Shown: positions 25,971-35,749, numbered from the stretch's first letter. The stretch: 64,000 bases of DNA from Desulfuromonadales bacterium (GCA_016931615.1 JAFGEL010000040.1:1-64000); one strand, 5' to 3'. A program made the numbers and translations. Notes: generated from the letters alone by a model not told the origin.

Positions 25971-27752
25971 TCAGATCAGGGGTTGTTCAAAAATGTCCGG
26001 CAGCCGGGCACGCATTTCCTTATCGATCATAGTGGTAACATCCTTACTGACAGGGAGCGCCAGAAGTTTGGCGATCAGGGCCTCACCTTCAGCTTTGGTG
26101 ATCTGACGCAAGACCCTCTTGACCCGTGGGATGCACGCGGGATTCATCGACAGCTCATTCAGTCCCAGCCCTGCGAGTGCCATGGCATAAAGCGGTTCAC
26201 CGGCCATTTCACCACAGATACAGACCGGAATCTGAGCGGCATTGGCTGCGTCACAGACAACCTTCAGAGCTCTGAGGACAGCCGGATGGAGCGGATCATA
26301 AAGATAGGCGACGAATTCGTTGCCTCGATCCACAGCCAGCGTGTACTGAATCAGGTCATTCGTCCCGATGGAAAAGAAATCGACCTCCTGAGCCAGTAAG
26401 TGAGAAATAATCACAGCGGCCGGCGTTTCTATCATGATCCCGACAGAAATATTCGTATCATAAGCGATCCCTTCACGGTCGAGATCTCTCTGGACATCAT
26501 TCAGAATCGACCGACAGGCGCGAACTTCAGCAACTCCGGTAATCATCGGAAACAGCAGGCGAACCCGCCCGCAGGACGACGCCCTGAGGATCGCTCGCAG
26601 TTGGGTTCTGAACAGGGATTCTTCACGCAGGGAAAAACGGATGGCGCGTAATCCCATGGCCGGGTTGGCTTCGTCCTCGAGATTCAACTCGGGAATGAAT
26701 TTATCCCCCCCGATATCCAGAGTCCGAATGGTTACCGATTCCTCGCCGGCTTCTGTGAGTATTCTGCAGTAGGCCTCATATTGCTCCTCTTCCGTAGGGG
26801 GCTCGGAGCGGCCGAGAAACAGAAACTCGGTCCGATAGAGGCCGACGCCTTCGGCGGCGTGTTTTTGCGCCAGCTGAAACTCGCTCTCCATTTCCAGGTT
26901 CGCACGCAGAGTTATTTTGACCTGATCTGCGGTAACGGCCGGAAGGTCCCTGTAGGCTTCGAGCTCTTCTTCGAGGAATTCATATTTCTGTTTGCGCGCC
27001 AGATATTCTTTGAACGTCCGTTCCGAAGGGTTGAGGATAACCACACCGGTAGAGCCATCAATGATGACGGGCATCTGATCAACGGCGAGTGAGGTCACCG
27101 ATTCCAGACCGACAACCGCAGGAATATCAAGGGAACGGGCCAAAATTGCCGTATGCGACGTGCGTCCACCCTTGTCGGTGATAAAACCGAGAATCTTGGT
27201 ACGGTCCATCTGCATGGTTTCCGCGGGCGACAGATCATGAGCCACAACCAGCGATTTAGTGCCGATTTTACCGAGTGAGCGTTCACTGACACCGGTCAGA
27301 ATTCTGATCAGCCGTTCACCCACGGCGTCGACATCCGAACGTCTCTCGCGCAGATACTCGTCTTCGATATCGTTGAACAGCATCCGCAACTGATCAAGGA
27401 CCTTGGTCAGAGCACTTTCGGCATTGAACTGCCGGCGGATCTGCTCTTCGGTCTGCTGAATCAGCATCTCGTCATCCAGGATCAGCAGGTGGGTGTCCAG
27501 AATATAAAGGTGTTCACGCAAATGCTGTTGACGCGACACCGCCTGCTTGATTTTTTTTAACTGGTGACGGGCCGATTCGACCGCGCGGTGAAAACGCTTA
27601 ATCTCGTCTTCAATCTCGGTAACCTCAATCAATGATTCATCGATCAAAGGCCGCTGATCAACAAGACTGATTTCCCCAATGGCGATCCCCGGAGAAACTC
27701 CGATTCCGACCAGGTATGTGTCCTGTGTAACTCTAGTCTTCCCCAAAACCAT
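25971..27752 (-). CDS. ptsI: PTS enzyme I (phosphoenolpyruvate-protein phosphotransferase)
   Basis: About 593 residues. The phospho-histidine motif GGRTSHTAILARSLDIPAVVG is near residue 200. The PEP-binding barrel follows (LYRTEFLFLGR, IRTLDIGGDK, SIGTNDLIQYTLAVDRGNE, CGEMAGE). It transfers phosphate from PEP to HPr. The start is uncertain: ATG at 27752 is used here, TTG at 27758 is possible; either way it overlaps the end of ptsH by about 20 bases in another frame. Confidence 0.96.
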   Translation of the reverse strand: MVLGKTRVTQDTYLVGIGVSPGIAIGEISLVDQRPLIDESLIEVTEIEDEIKRFHRAVESARHQLKKIKQAVSRQQHLREHLYILDTHLLILDDEMLIQQTEEQIRRQFNAESALTKVLDQLRMLFNDIEDEYLRERRSDVDAVGERLIRILTGVSERSLGKIGTKSLVVAHDLSPAETMQMDRTKILGFITDKGGRTSHTAILARSLDIPAVVGLESVTSLAVDQMPVIIDGSTGVVILNPSERTFKEYLARKQKYEFLEEELEAYRDLPAVTADQVKITLRANLEMESEFQLAQKHAAEGVGLYRTEFLFLGRSEPPTEEEQYEAYCRILTEAGEESVTIRTLDIGGDKFIPELNLEDEANPAMGLRAIRFSLREESLFRTQLRAILRASSCGRVRLLFPMITGVAEVRACRSILNDVQRDLDREGIAYDTNISVGIMIETPAAVIISHLLAQEVDFFSIGTNDLIQYTLAVDRGNEFVAYLYDPLHPAVLRALKVVCDAANAAQIPVCICGEMAGEPLYAMALAGLGLNELSMNPACIPRVKRVLRQITKAEGEALIAKLLALPVSKDVTTMIDKEMRARLPDIFEQPLI

Positions 27753-27999
27753 CCTCAATCAACTCTGCTATCACATCCATGGCTGTTTCTTCATCGTCTC
27801 CTTCAATCGACACGGAGACACCGGTCCCCTTGGGGGCCGCCAACAGTAAAATACCCATGATACTTTTGCCGTTCACCTCGACGTCGTCCTTGATCAACTT
27901 GACTTCGGACTTGAATTTATTTGCGGTCTGAACAAGCTGTGCCGCAGCCCGGGCATGCAACCCGAGACGATTTTTTATGATAAAGTCACGATTCAGCAT
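27733..27999 (-). CDS. ptsH: Phosphocarrier protein HPr
   Basis: 88 residues. His15 in GLHARAA is the PEP-dependent phosphorylation site and Ser46 in NGKSIMG is the regulatory site. The serine fits the HPr kinase/phosphorylase gene about 3 kb upstream in the same cluster. HPr passes phosphate from enzyme I to the mannose-type IIA or to the nitrogen-type IIA (PtsN), both encoded here. Confidence 0.97.
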   Translation of the reverse strand: MLNRDFIIKNRLGLHARAAAQLVQTANKFKSEVKLIKDDVEVNGKSIMGILLLAAPKGTGVSVSIEGDDEETAMDVIAELIEDGFGED

Positions 28000-28014
28000 A
28001 ATCCTTCATACCCC

Positions 28015-28791
28015 TCAGATTTTTAATAACAGTGCCACATCGGCCCAGAACAAGCCGGCACAGACGATACAGACTGAAGTTATAATCACCAGCATCAGAG
28101 TCGATATCCCCTTACGCGCCACCAGGCTGAGCAGAATCATCGGCAGCAGCGTCAGCAGCCCCAGCCAGCTGGTCAGCTGCTTGAGATTGAGATGACTGAA
28201 GACCATGAAAGCACTCAATCCCCCCAGGACAACAACGGCGGCCTCCTTGGTATGAATTGCCCAGTCCGGCAGGTTGTGCTGCTGGATGAATTCGACCGAC
28301 CTCAGACCTTGACGGTACCCACGCAGGAAAAAGGCGGTTCGGAACCACATGGGTGCCAGGTTGAAAAATACCAGGAAGATCAGTGGCGCCCAGAGAATCC
28401 CTTTGACCGCAAAAAACAGTGTCACCCCGGCCACCAGCGGCCGCAGACCTCCCCAGAAAAGGGCATCACCAATGGCTGCGTAGGGGGCGGCGACCATCTC
28501 TTTAAACTCTTCAATGGCGATACTTTCATCACCACGCTTGGCAGCTCGCTCTTCCTCCAGTTTCAGCACCGCTCCGGCAACCAGTGGGGCCAGATAGGGA
28601 TGAGTGTTGAAATAGCCGACGTAGTTTTTACTCACGCTCAGGACCTGTTCTTTACTGTAGAGTTTTTTCAGACCGGGCAGCAGCGCGTAGAAAAAACCGA
28701 TCCCCTGTAATCGCTCAAAGTTCCAGCTCGCCTGCAGCAGCAGCAGACGGAGCCAGACATGCAGGCGGGTTCTCCAGGACAGGGTCATCAT
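28015..28791 (-). CDS. Mannose-family PTS membrane component IID
   Basis: About 258 residues from the ATG at 28791, which overlaps the IIC stop by one base. Recognisable IID features are LLLQASWNFERLQGIGFFYALLPGL near the start, EEFKEMVAAPYAAIGDALFWGGLRP, and a C-terminus with several helices. With IIC it forms the sugar-translocating channel. Slightly shorter than typical IID (about 275-285). Confidence 0.92.
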   Translation of the reverse strand: MMTLSWRTRLHVWLRLLLLQASWNFERLQGIGFFYALLPGLKKLYSKEQVLSVSKNYVGYFNTHPYLAPLVAGAVLKLEEERAAKRGDESIAIEEFKEMVAAPYAAIGDALFWGGLRPLVAGVTLFFAVKGILWAPLIFLVFFNLAPMWFRTAFFLRGYRQGLRSVEFIQQHNLPDWAIHTKEAAVVVLGGLSAFMVFSHLNLKQLTSWLGLLTLLPMILLSLVARKGISTLMLVIITSVCIVCAGLFWADVALLLKI

Positions 28792-29483
28792 TACACCAGC
28801 CACATCAGTAAAAAGGCCATCCCGAAGGAAGCACAAAACAGGGTAATCGCGCGACTGACATTGATGGTCCCGAGGATCACTGCGATGCCTACCAGGGGCA
28901 GAGCCAGAGCCAGCCAGTCACTGGAGTAACTTAAAGGTTCATGAAACAACGGCCAGATGAGCGGAACAATGATCAACCCTCCGGCCAGGATGACTGCATA
29001 AGTCGCCACCGCGGCGAGAGAGAAGCTGACCAGTCCACGCAGATGCTGCCATTCAGCCATGGCCAGTGACCCTCTTTCAAAGGCCAGCTCAACCTGTTTC
29101 GACAGGCGCACATTATAGTGTCTGGCATAGTGATCAAAGTACTGGCCAACCTTGCCGAGCGGGACAGTCACCAACAGGGCGAGCAGAATCAACTCCAGCC
29201 CACCGGCGTCGAGTACCCGCCCGAGGATGATCACCAGCACTGAACTGGCAATAGCGACCTGGGTGTCATCCGGGGGCACTGCGGCACCGACCGGAAGCCT
29301 GGCCAGCCACAAAAGCTCAACCAGCAGGCCGATTTGCAATCCGACCTGGGGATCTCCCAGTACCAGACCCGTCAACGGTGCCGCAACAATCGGTCGAGAG
29401 ATCATAAACTGAAGAATCGCCACGCGATCGAGACCACAGAACAGGGCGATCAAAGCTCCTAAAAACAGGTCAACGGAGATCAC
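28791..29483 (-). CDS. Mannose-family PTS membrane component IIC
   Basis: 230 residues, a polytopic membrane protein with the IIC stretch LTGLVLGDPQVGLQIGLLVELLWLARLPVGAAVPPDD. GTG start overlaps the IIB stop (GTGA) and AAAGGAGG precedes it. Rather short for the family (about 250-270). The substrate cannot be read from the sequence. Confidence 0.92.
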   Translation of the reverse strand: MISVDLFLGALIALFCGLDRVAILQFMISRPIVAAPLTGLVLGDPQVGLQIGLLVELLWLARLPVGAAVPPDDTQVAIASSVLVIILGRVLDAGGLELILLALLVTVPLGKVGQYFDHYARHYNVRLSKQVELAFERGSLAMAEWQHLRGLVSFSLAAVATYAVILAGGLIIVPLIWPLFHEPLSYSSDWLALALPLVGIAVILGTINVSRAITLFCASFGMAFLLMWLV

Positions 29484-29974
29484 TCGGCCTCCTTTACCGT
29501 GGCAATCAGTTTGCGCCAGGGACGTTCACCGTCAGCAGGAATACACCGGGCAGTGATCTTCACCCCCGCCTGATCAAGCAGCTCAAGGTCATCCATATCA
29601 GCCGCGTCAAGGAAAACCGTGCAGCTGAGCCGCGCCTTGCCCTTATCGGCGTGCAGGTTCCCGAGGTTCAGTTTGGTAAAAAAGAGACCCTCTCGATAGG
29701 CACGTAACGCATCGGTCGTGGTGCCAAAAAGCAGCAGGGTACGACACCTGTCAAGATCACTGGAGTTGAGCAGAGTGACGATCTCTTCAATTTTTCCGAT
29801 TTCAACCCTGATACGGCTGGGAACCGAAGCTTGCATCATCATTTTTTTCAGCGGATTTGACGCGATGTCATCGTTGGCGACGAGAATACAATCAGCCTTA
29901 ACAAAGGGAACCCAGGCTTCCAGGACCTGACCGTGAATAAGACGATTATCGATACGCGTCAACACCAGGTTCAT
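29480..29974 (-). CDS. Mannose-family PTS component IIB
   Basis: 164 residues. RIDNRLIHGQV carries the phospho-acceptor His14, followed by WVPFVKADCILVANDD. It receives phosphate from IIA and passes it to the sugar on the IIC/IID channel. It lies six bases after the IIA stop. Confidence 0.95.
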   Translation of the reverse strand: MNLVLTRIDNRLIHGQVLEAWVPFVKADCILVANDDIASNPLKKMMMQASVPSRIRVEIGKIEEIVTLLNSSDLDRCRTLLLFGTTTDALRAYREGLFFTKLNLGNLHADKGKARLSCTVFLDAADMDDLELLDQAGVKITARCIPADGERPWRKLIATVKEAE

Positions 29975-29980
29975 AAGCTT

Positions 29981-30388
29981 TCAACCCTCTTGTTTCAACA
30001 ACTCTGAAGGACACATGATCGCTTTCTGCGCATAGTCCTTGAGAAGAGTTGCCAGACTTCCGGGCTCCTGCTGCGAACGAGACCCAAGACACTTGATCAC
30101 CATCGGCAGGTTGACCCCGGTGACGATTTCAACGACCCCCGGCCGTAAAAATTCAGCGCTGATATTGGTCGGCGTGCCGCCGAAAAGATCGGTCAGAATC
30201 ACGGCTCCGTCACCGTTTTCAGCGACCTCGTTCAAGGCCTTTTCAAGAGCGTTTTTAGCATGATCCACAGATGACTCGCGGTCAATACTGATGGTTTCTA
30301 CAGCCTCAAGCGGTCCAAGAATCATCTCCGCCGCATTTTTCAGCTCGTGAGCCAGTCCCGCATGAGTCACAATAACAATACCGACCAT
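29981..30388 (-). CDS. Mannose-family PTS component IIA
   Basis: 135 residues. VTHAGLA carries phospho-acceptor His9, and LTDLFGGTPTN is the second family block. Cytoplasmic, phosphorylated by HPr. It starts three bases after the rapZ stop. In related bacteria such IIA proteins often serve regulation rather than sugar uptake; here all four EII parts exist, so transport is possible. Confidence 0.95.
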   Translation of the reverse strand: MVGIVIVTHAGLAHELKNAAEMILGPLEAVETISIDRESSVDHAKNALEKALNEVAENGDGAVILTDLFGGTPTNISAEFLRPGVVEIVTGVNLPMVIKCLGSRSQQEPGSLATLLKDYAQKAIMCPSELLKQEG

Positions 30389-30391
30389 GTT

Positions 30392-31255
30392 TTAGCCTTT
30401 TTCGACATCCCGGTGATTAACCCGCAACACCGCATTTGCATCGGGAAAACTTTTCGCCAGATCTTCGACGATTGAAACACTCCGGTGACGCCCCCCGGTA
30501 CAGCCAACGGCAATCGTCAGATAACTTTTCCCCTCTTCACGGTAATGTGGCAGCAGAAATTTCAACAGCGGGTCGAGATGATCTCGAAAATCTCGACATG
30601 CCTGTTGATTCAAAACAAATTCGCGCAGCTTGGGATCAAGACCGGTCAAAGGACGTAATTCTTCAATATAGTGCGGATTCGGCAGAAAACGCACATCAAA
30701 AACCAGGTCGGACGCCGGAGGCAGCCCATAACGATAGCCAAAAGACTCAAGATTGACGATCAGTAGTGCGGTCCCATGCTCTTCACCAAGAAAATCCAGC
30801 ATCAATTCACGCAGCAGCCGCGAATTCAGATTAGTGGTATCAATAATTCTTGTCGCCGCTTCACGCAGCAGCCGCAGCTGCTGACGCTCACGGTCTATTC
30901 CCGCCTGGACCGTTTCCGCAGCAGCCAGGGGGTGAGAACGCCGCGTCTCTGAATAACGCCGTCTGAGGATCGCGTCGGTGGCTTCAAAAAAAAGGATATC
31001 CAGAGTGTGGCCCTGATCCTCAAGATATTTGAATGTCCCCGAATGGTCAGTGAGAAAAGCGCGGTTGCGCACATCAATAACCACGGCCACACCGGTCAAC
31101 GGCTTGAGGCTTTCATTGACGCGCTGCATAAAATCCGGGAGCATCACCAGGGGAAGGTTGTCAACGACGAAAAAACCCTGATCCTCAAGGACACGAGCAG
31201 CGGTACTTTTACCGGATCCGGACAGCCCGGTGATAATCAGCAGCCGCCTGCTCAT
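30392..31255 (-). CDS. rapZ: RNase adapter protein RapZ (YvcJ family)
   Basis: 287 residues. Walker A GLSGSGKS (9-16) starts the NTP-binding half, with FFVVDNLP after it. The C-terminal half has FDVRFLPNPHY and GCTGGRHRSV, typical of RapZ/YvcJ. In E. coli RapZ senses glucosamine-6-phosphate and steers RNase E to the GlmZ RNA; whether that role holds here is unknown. Start overlaps hprK stop (ATGA). Confidence 0.95.
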   Translation of the reverse strand: MSRRLLIITGLSGSGKSTAARVLEDQGFFVVDNLPLVMLPDFMQRVNESLKPLTGVAVVIDVRNRAFLTDHSGTFKYLEDQGHTLDILFFEATDAILRRRYSETRRSHPLAAAETVQAGIDRERQQLRLLREAATRIIDTTNLNSRLLRELMLDFLGEEHGTALLIVNLESFGYRYGLPPASDLVFDVRFLPNPHYIEELRPLTGLDPKLREFVLNQQACRDFRDHLDPLLKFLLPHYREEGKSYLTIAVGCTGGRHRSVSIVEDLAKSFPDANAVLRVNHRDVEKG

Positions 31256-32226
31256 TCCAGATCGTCCCCGATAATCGTGTGTGAATGCAGATGGGCCGTT
31301 TCGGCCATACGTTTTTCCAGCAGATCCTGAAATTCACGGGCACTGTGATAACCCATCTCTTTAAGCAGTTGATTACGTGCAGCAACTTCAACAATGGTGC
31401 TGATATTCCGCCCCGGGGCGACAGGAACCCGAACAAAAGGCAACTCAACGCCGTGAATACTGTAGAACTGCTGCTCCAGGCCCAGGCGGTCATACTCTTT
31501 GTCATCATCCCATTGAACAAGTTCGACGACCAGATCAATTTTTTTGCGCTCGCGGATCGCGGCCACCCCGAAAAGGTGCTTTATATTGAGAATGCCCAAG
31601 CCGCGGATTTCCATATGATAATGCAGCAGGTCCATCCCTTCCCCGAAAATCACCGAGGGGAGTTTAAAACGCACTCTGATAATATCATCAGCCACCAGGC
31701 GATAACCGCGTAAGATCAGCTCGAGGGCACACTCGCTCTTGCCGACGCCGCTTTTCCCCTGGATCAGCACCCCGATGCCGAGAACGTCCATCAGCACTCC
31801 GTGCAGGGTTGAAGTCGGCAACAGACGTTCTTCAAGAAACCGGGTGAGCAGGGCGATAAAATTTGAACTGAGATGCCGGGTCCGCAACAGAGGCGTATCT
31901 CCGGCATTGGCGTGCGCAACCAGATAATCGGGAGGATCCTGGTTCTTGGTAATAATCAGACAGGAAAGATTATGGCGACAAAGTTCAGCCAACTGCTCTA
32001 CGGCCTGAGCGCGGGGCAGGGTATCCAGAAAGCTCAACTCTGTAGAGCCAAGAATCTGAATGCGATCAGGATGAAGACTTTGAGTATAACCCGCCAGAGC
32101 GAGGCCGGGCTTTTGAATGCGCGGAACGGAAATGGTCTTTGCCAAACCACCTGCTCCGGCTAACAGCTCCAGGTCAAGTCCGGCCTCTTCTTCTTCGAGA
32201 ATTTCCTTGATGGTCAACTTCGGCAT
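31252..32226 (-). CDS. hprK: HPr kinase/phosphorylase
   Basis: 324 residues. P-loop GKSGVGKS (157-164), followed by the HprK signature EIRGLGILNIKHLFG. It phosphorylates and dephosphorylates Ser46 of HPr. A hairpin-capable repeat (GGGATCA/TGATCCC, 32249-32286) lies in the 85 bases between ptsN and hprK. Confidence 0.97.
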   Translation of the reverse strand: MPKLTIKEILEEEEAGLDLELLAGAGGLAKTISVPRIQKPGLALAGYTQSLHPDRIQILGSTELSFLDTLPRAQAVEQLAELCRHNLSCLIITKNQDPPDYLVAHANAGDTPLLRTRHLSSNFIALLTRFLEERLLPTSTLHGVLMDVLGIGVLIQGKSGVGKSECALELILRGYRLVADDIIRVRFKLPSVIFGEGMDLLHYHMEIRGLGILNIKHLFGVAAIRERKKIDLVVELVQWDDDKEYDRLGLEQQFYSIHGVELPFVRVPVAPGRNISTIVEVAARNQLLKEMGYHSAREFQDLLEKRMAETAHLHSHTIIGDDLE

Positions 32227-32311
32227 AGTTCAGGCCCGGAATAAATAAGGGATCAGGAGCCCAACTGTCCCGCCGGCATTGATCCCATGGCATAACAAGC
32301 TGGTTTGCCCG

Positions 32312-32776
32312 CTAGGCTTCCTCGTCAAGAATAACCTGGTAGATATCCTGCTGGTCAACTGCGTCCATCAACTTTTTCCTGACGATCGAATCTTTCAGCA
32401 GCTTTGAAATCCTGGCCAGAGTTTTCAGGTGAACACCGACCGACTCCTCAGGCGCAATCAGCAGAAAAAACAGGTAGGCGGGCTGTCCGTCCATCGATTC
32501 AAAGTCAATGCCGCCCTGGCTGCGGCCGAAAACCAGCTTCAATTCGGGGATTCCCGCCAGTTTGCCATGAGGAATCGCGACACCATCGCCGATCCCCGTA
32601 CTACCCAGCTTTTCCCGCTCCTGCAGAACGGCTATGACGTTCTCCCGGCTCAGCGAGGGCTCACAGGCAATCAGGGTATCGGTCAACTCGGCCAGAGCCC
32701 TGGTTTTATCTTTGGCCTGCAGGTCGGCAACAATAGCCTGAGGACTTAAAAGTTCAGAAATTTTCATACTTCCCAT
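32312..32776 (-). CDS. ptsN: Nitrogen-type PTS IIA protein
   Basis: 154 residues (151 if the ATG at 32767 is used). IPHGKL contains the active His70. Other family blocks are KISELLSPQAI and AKDKTRALAEL. PtsN is a regulatory phosphocarrier usually found next to rpoN and hpf, as here. No PtsO/PtsP paralogue is in the window, so HPr and enzyme I may feed it. Confidence 0.95.
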   Translation of the reverse strand: MGSMKISELLSPQAIVADLQAKDKTRALAELTDTLIACEPSLSRENVIAVLQEREKLGSTGIGDGVAIPHGKLAGIPELKLVFGRSQGGIDFESMDGQPAYLFFLLIAPEESVGVHLKTLARISKLLKDSIVRKKLMDAVDQQDIYQVILDEEA

Positions 32777-32789
32777 CTACACTCTGTCA

Positions 32790-32838
32790 GAAAAGAATAA
32801 AGTGCGGGTCCCGACCGCAATAGCAGGCGAGACCCGCA
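32790..32838 (-). terminator. Hairpin between hpf and ptsN with T-rich tail
   Basis: TGCGGGTC (32803-32810) pairs with GACCCGCA (32831-32838). On the minus strand the stem is followed by a T-rich stretch (32790-32801). It may end or attenuate transcription after hpf. Confidence 0.5.
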
Positions 32839-32846
32839 GACACAAT

Positions 32847-33395
32847 TCAGCTCCCCTGGGGAACGATCAAACCATAATTTCCATCTTTACGTCGATAGAC
32901 GACGTTCATCTCTTCTGAGCGATCATCGGTAAAGACAAGAAAATCCTTATCAAGCAGATCCATCTGCATGACCGCTTCTTCAACCGACATCGGCTTCACA
33001 AAAAAGGAATTGCTGCGGATAATTTCCGGATTACCATCCCCATCATCAACACTCGGAGCGGCGATAACGGTCTTTTCAACCCGACGTTGCCCACTACTGG
33101 TGCCTTTATGCCGCTTCAGCTTTTCTTTGTAGCGTTTCAGTTGCCGCTCAATTTTGTCGACCATCAGGTCAATCGCGGCGTACATATCATCTTTATCCTC
33201 AGCACTCTTCATGGTCAATCCTTTGGCAACCATGGTGACCTCTGCCCGATGATGAATTTTCTTTTGCACGGACAGAACCACTTGAGCGTCAATCGGTTCA
33301 TCAATGTATTTCTTTACCCGAGCCAGTTTTTCTTCCACATAACCACGAACGGCATCACTGCTTTCCATATGACGGAAGGTAACGGCAATTTGCAT
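32847..33395 (-). CDS. hpf: Long-form ribosome hibernation promoting factor
   Basis: 182 residues. The N-terminal domain (1-100) binds the small ribosomal subunit (VRGYVEEKLARVKKYIDEPIDA). The C-terminal extension (about 125-182, IIRSNSFFVKPMSVEEAVMQMDLLDKDFLVFTD) is the dimerisation domain of long HPF, which makes 100S ribosome dimers on its own. A near-perfect ribosome site (AAGGAGG) lies upstream. Confidence 0.96.
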   Translation of the reverse strand: MQIAVTFRHMESSDAVRGYVEEKLARVKKYIDEPIDAQVVLSVQKKIHHRAEVTMVAKGLTMKSAEDKDDMYAAIDLMVDKIERQLKRYKEKLKRHKGTSSGQRRVEKTVIAAPSVDDGDGNPEIIRSNSFFVKPMSVEEAVMQMDLLDKDFLVFTDDRSEEMNVVYRRKDGNYGLIVPQGS

Positions 33396-33446
33396 AGGTA
33401 ACCTCCTTAGGTCTCAGACCCCGGAATTGGGCCCTGCTTATCTAGC

Positions 33447-33452
33447 ATTATA
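33447..33452 (-). promoter_or_regulatory. Possible hpf promoter, -10 element
   Basis: TATAAT on the minus strand, about 50 bases before the hpf start. The -35 position is poor, so confidence is limited. Confidence 0.35.
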
Positions 33453-33502
33453 ACTCAGAAAAGGGTCCGGCACACGTTGCCCTGAACCACGACTTGATCT
33501 CT

Positions 33503-34957
33503 CTAAAACAGTCTTTTCCGCTCCGTCGAAGAACCGATCCCAAGCATTTCACGGTATTTTGTCACCGTACGCCGGGCAATATTGATGTCCTGGGCCTTGA
33601 GCAGGTCGACAATTTTCTGGTCTGAAAACGGTTTCTTCGGGTCTTCGCCGGCAACAATCTCCTTGATGCGGCTTTTTACACTTTCTGAGGCCACCGCATC
33701 CCCATCCGCCGTATTGATGCCGCTGTTGAAAAAATATTTCAGCTCAAAAAGCCCCTGCGGCGTCTGCACGTATTTGTTTGTCGTAACCCGGCTGACGGTT
33801 GATTCATGCATTTCAATATCCTCCGCCACATCTCTTAAAACCAGCGGCTTGAGGTATTCAATACCATGATCAAAAAATTCTCTCTGGAACTTGACGATGC
33901 TTTTCGTCACCTTGTAAATCGTGCGCTGACGCTGATGGATACTTTTAATCAACCAGACGGCACTGCGCATTTTATCCTGAATATATTCACCGGCCTTCTT
34001 ATCCACCGACTTGTTGTCAGTCAGCGCATTGCGGTAAAACGCGTTGATCCTTAAATTCGGCAGTCCTTCATCGTTCTGGGTAACAACATATTCGTCCCCA
34101 ACCTTGTGTACAAAGATGTCCGGGACAATATAGTGGACATCCTCTTCGTTAAAGGCGCGCCCGGGGCGGGGATCGAGTCCTGAAATCAGTTTGGCAGCTT
34201 CAAGAACCTCGTCCAGGGAAACTTTCTGGGCTTTTGCAATCAGCGGATATTTGCGCCCTTCGAGTTCGGCAATATGATCACGTAAAATCTTCGCCGCCAG
34301 AGAGTCGGACATCTCAAGACGCTCAAGTTGCAGCAGCAAACATTCCTGAAGATTTCGGCAAGCCACCCCCGCAGGATCGAACTGCTGTACTCGAGCGAGC
34401 GCCTTTTCAACCACCGCCAAATCTCGTTGACAAGCGTCAGCCAACTCCTCAAGGGAAGCGTGAAGGTACCCGGCCTCATCAAGGTTGCCGATAATTTCAG
34501 CCGCGGCAAAACGCTCCTCTTCCGCAAAAGAGGACATGCTGAGCTGCCACATCAGATGATCGTTGAGGCTGCTTTTTTTGGTCAGAAGGCTTTCGTAGGA
34601 CGGGCGGTCCTCCAGGTCTTCATAACTGTTCCGGGTGTCACTGCTGTTGAGGCTGTAACCCTCCAGATAGGTCTGCCAGTCGATATCATCCATCCCCTCG
34701 GATTCCCCTTTGACTTCCTGCTCAGGTGAAACTTCGGAAGCTGAGGAATCTTCTGACTGACGTCCCTCGAGTTCGTCCTCGCGGGCTTCTTTCGGATCCA
34801 CACCCTCTTCCAGCAGAGGGTTTTCAGCCAGTTCCTCGGTGACAACGTCTACCAACTCCATGCGCGACAATTGCAACAGCTTGATCGCCTGCTGCAGTTG
34901 CGGCGTCATCACCAGTTGTTGACTGAGTTTAACCTGTAAACGGAGGTCTAAAGCCAT
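33503..34957 (-). CDS. rpoN: RNA polymerase sigma-54 factor
   Basis: 484 residues. The Gln/Leu-rich activator-interacting region begins the protein (QQLVMTPQLQQAIKLLQLSR), an acidic linker follows, and the RpoN box ARRTVTKYRE is near 461-470. It directs polymerase to -24/-12 promoters and needs enhancer-binding ATPases; none is encoded here. Genes lptB upstream and hpf downstream match the conserved lpt-rpoN-hpf order. Confidence 0.98.
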   Translation of the reverse strand: MALDLRLQVKLSQQLVMTPQLQQAIKLLQLSRMELVDVVTEELAENPLLEEGVDPKEAREDELEGRQSEDSSASEVSPEQEVKGESEGMDDIDWQTYLEGYSLNSSDTRNSYEDLEDRPSYESLLTKKSSLNDHLMWQLSMSSFAEEERFAAAEIIGNLDEAGYLHASLEELADACQRDLAVVEKALARVQQFDPAGVACRNLQECLLLQLERLEMSDSLAAKILRDHIAELEGRKYPLIAKAQKVSLDEVLEAAKLISGLDPRPGRAFNEEDVHYIVPDIFVHKVGDEYVVTQNDEGLPNLRINAFYRNALTDNKSVDKKAGEYIQDKMRSAVWLIKSIHQRQRTIYKVTKSIVKFQREFFDHGIEYLKPLVLRDVAEDIEMHESTVSRVTTNKYVQTPQGLFELKYFFNSGINTADGDAVASESVKSRIKEIVAGEDPKKPFSDQKIVDLLKAQDINIARRTVTKYREMLGIGSSTERKRLF

Positions 34958-35023
34958 AGGGTTTCTATTCCAACCAAGTTTTTTTCACGTCTGGTTTCAG
35001 AGCTTTCATATCGTGGGTCAAAT

Positions 35024-35749
35024 TTAAAGTCTGAACTTCTCACCCAGATAGATTTCCCGCGCTATCCGGCTTTGAGCAATATCTTCCGGGGTTCCGTACT
35101 CAAGGACCTGGCCCTGATTGAGAATATAAGCCTGATCACAGACCCCCAGGGTCTCTCTCACATTATGGTCCGAAATCAGAATACCGATCCCCCGATCTTT
35201 CAGCCGGGAAATAATATTCTGGATGTCGATCACGGCAATCGGATCGATCCCTGCGAATGGTTCATCCAGCAGCAGGAATGCGGGTTCAAGAACCAGTGAC
35301 CTGGCTATTTCCACCCTGCGCCTTTCACCCCCCGAGAGAGCATACCCTTTTGAAGCTCTGATGTGGGAAATATTTAAATCATCCAGCAGAGCTTCGAGAT
35401 GCTGTTTCTGTTCCCCCGCGGACAGCCCGAGAGTTTCAATGATCGCCCGCAGATTGTCTTCAACGGAAAGCTTACGAAACACGGATGCTTCCTGGGGCAG
35501 ATACGACAGACCGGAACGTGCCCGCTGATACATCGGCCGCGCGGTGATATCCTGATCGTCAAGATAAACCCTGCCCTGATCCGGCCTGGCCAGACCGACA
35601 ACCATGTAGAAACTGGTTGTTTTACCTGCCCCGTTAGGCCCCAGAAGACCGACAACCTGCCCTGACCGCAGTTCCAGGTTCACGCCGGAGACAACCTGTC
35701 GACCACCGTAAGACTTATGCAGATCGCTGGCCCTCAGCAGTCTGTTCAC
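35024..35749 (-). CDS. lptB: LPS export ABC transporter ATPase LptB
   Basis: 241 residues. Walker [10 protein letters not shown]-loop [12 protein letters not shown], signature [14 protein letters not shown], Walker [14 protein letters not shown]. It powers LPS extraction from the inner membrane with LptF and LptG, which are not in the window. GTG start overlaps the lptA stop (GTGA). Confidence 0.97.
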   Translation of the reverse strand: MNRLLRASDLHKSYGGRQVVSGVNLELRSGQVVGLLGPNGAGKTTSFYMVVGLARPDQGRVYLDDQDITARPMYQRARSGLSYLPQEASVFRKLSVEDNLRAIIETLGLSAGEQKQHLEALLDDLNISHIRASKGYALSGGERRRVEIARSLVLEPAFLLLDEPFAGIDPIAVIDIQNIISRLKDRGIGILISDHNVRETLGVCDQAYILNQGQVLEYGTPEDIAQSRIAREIYLGEKFRL

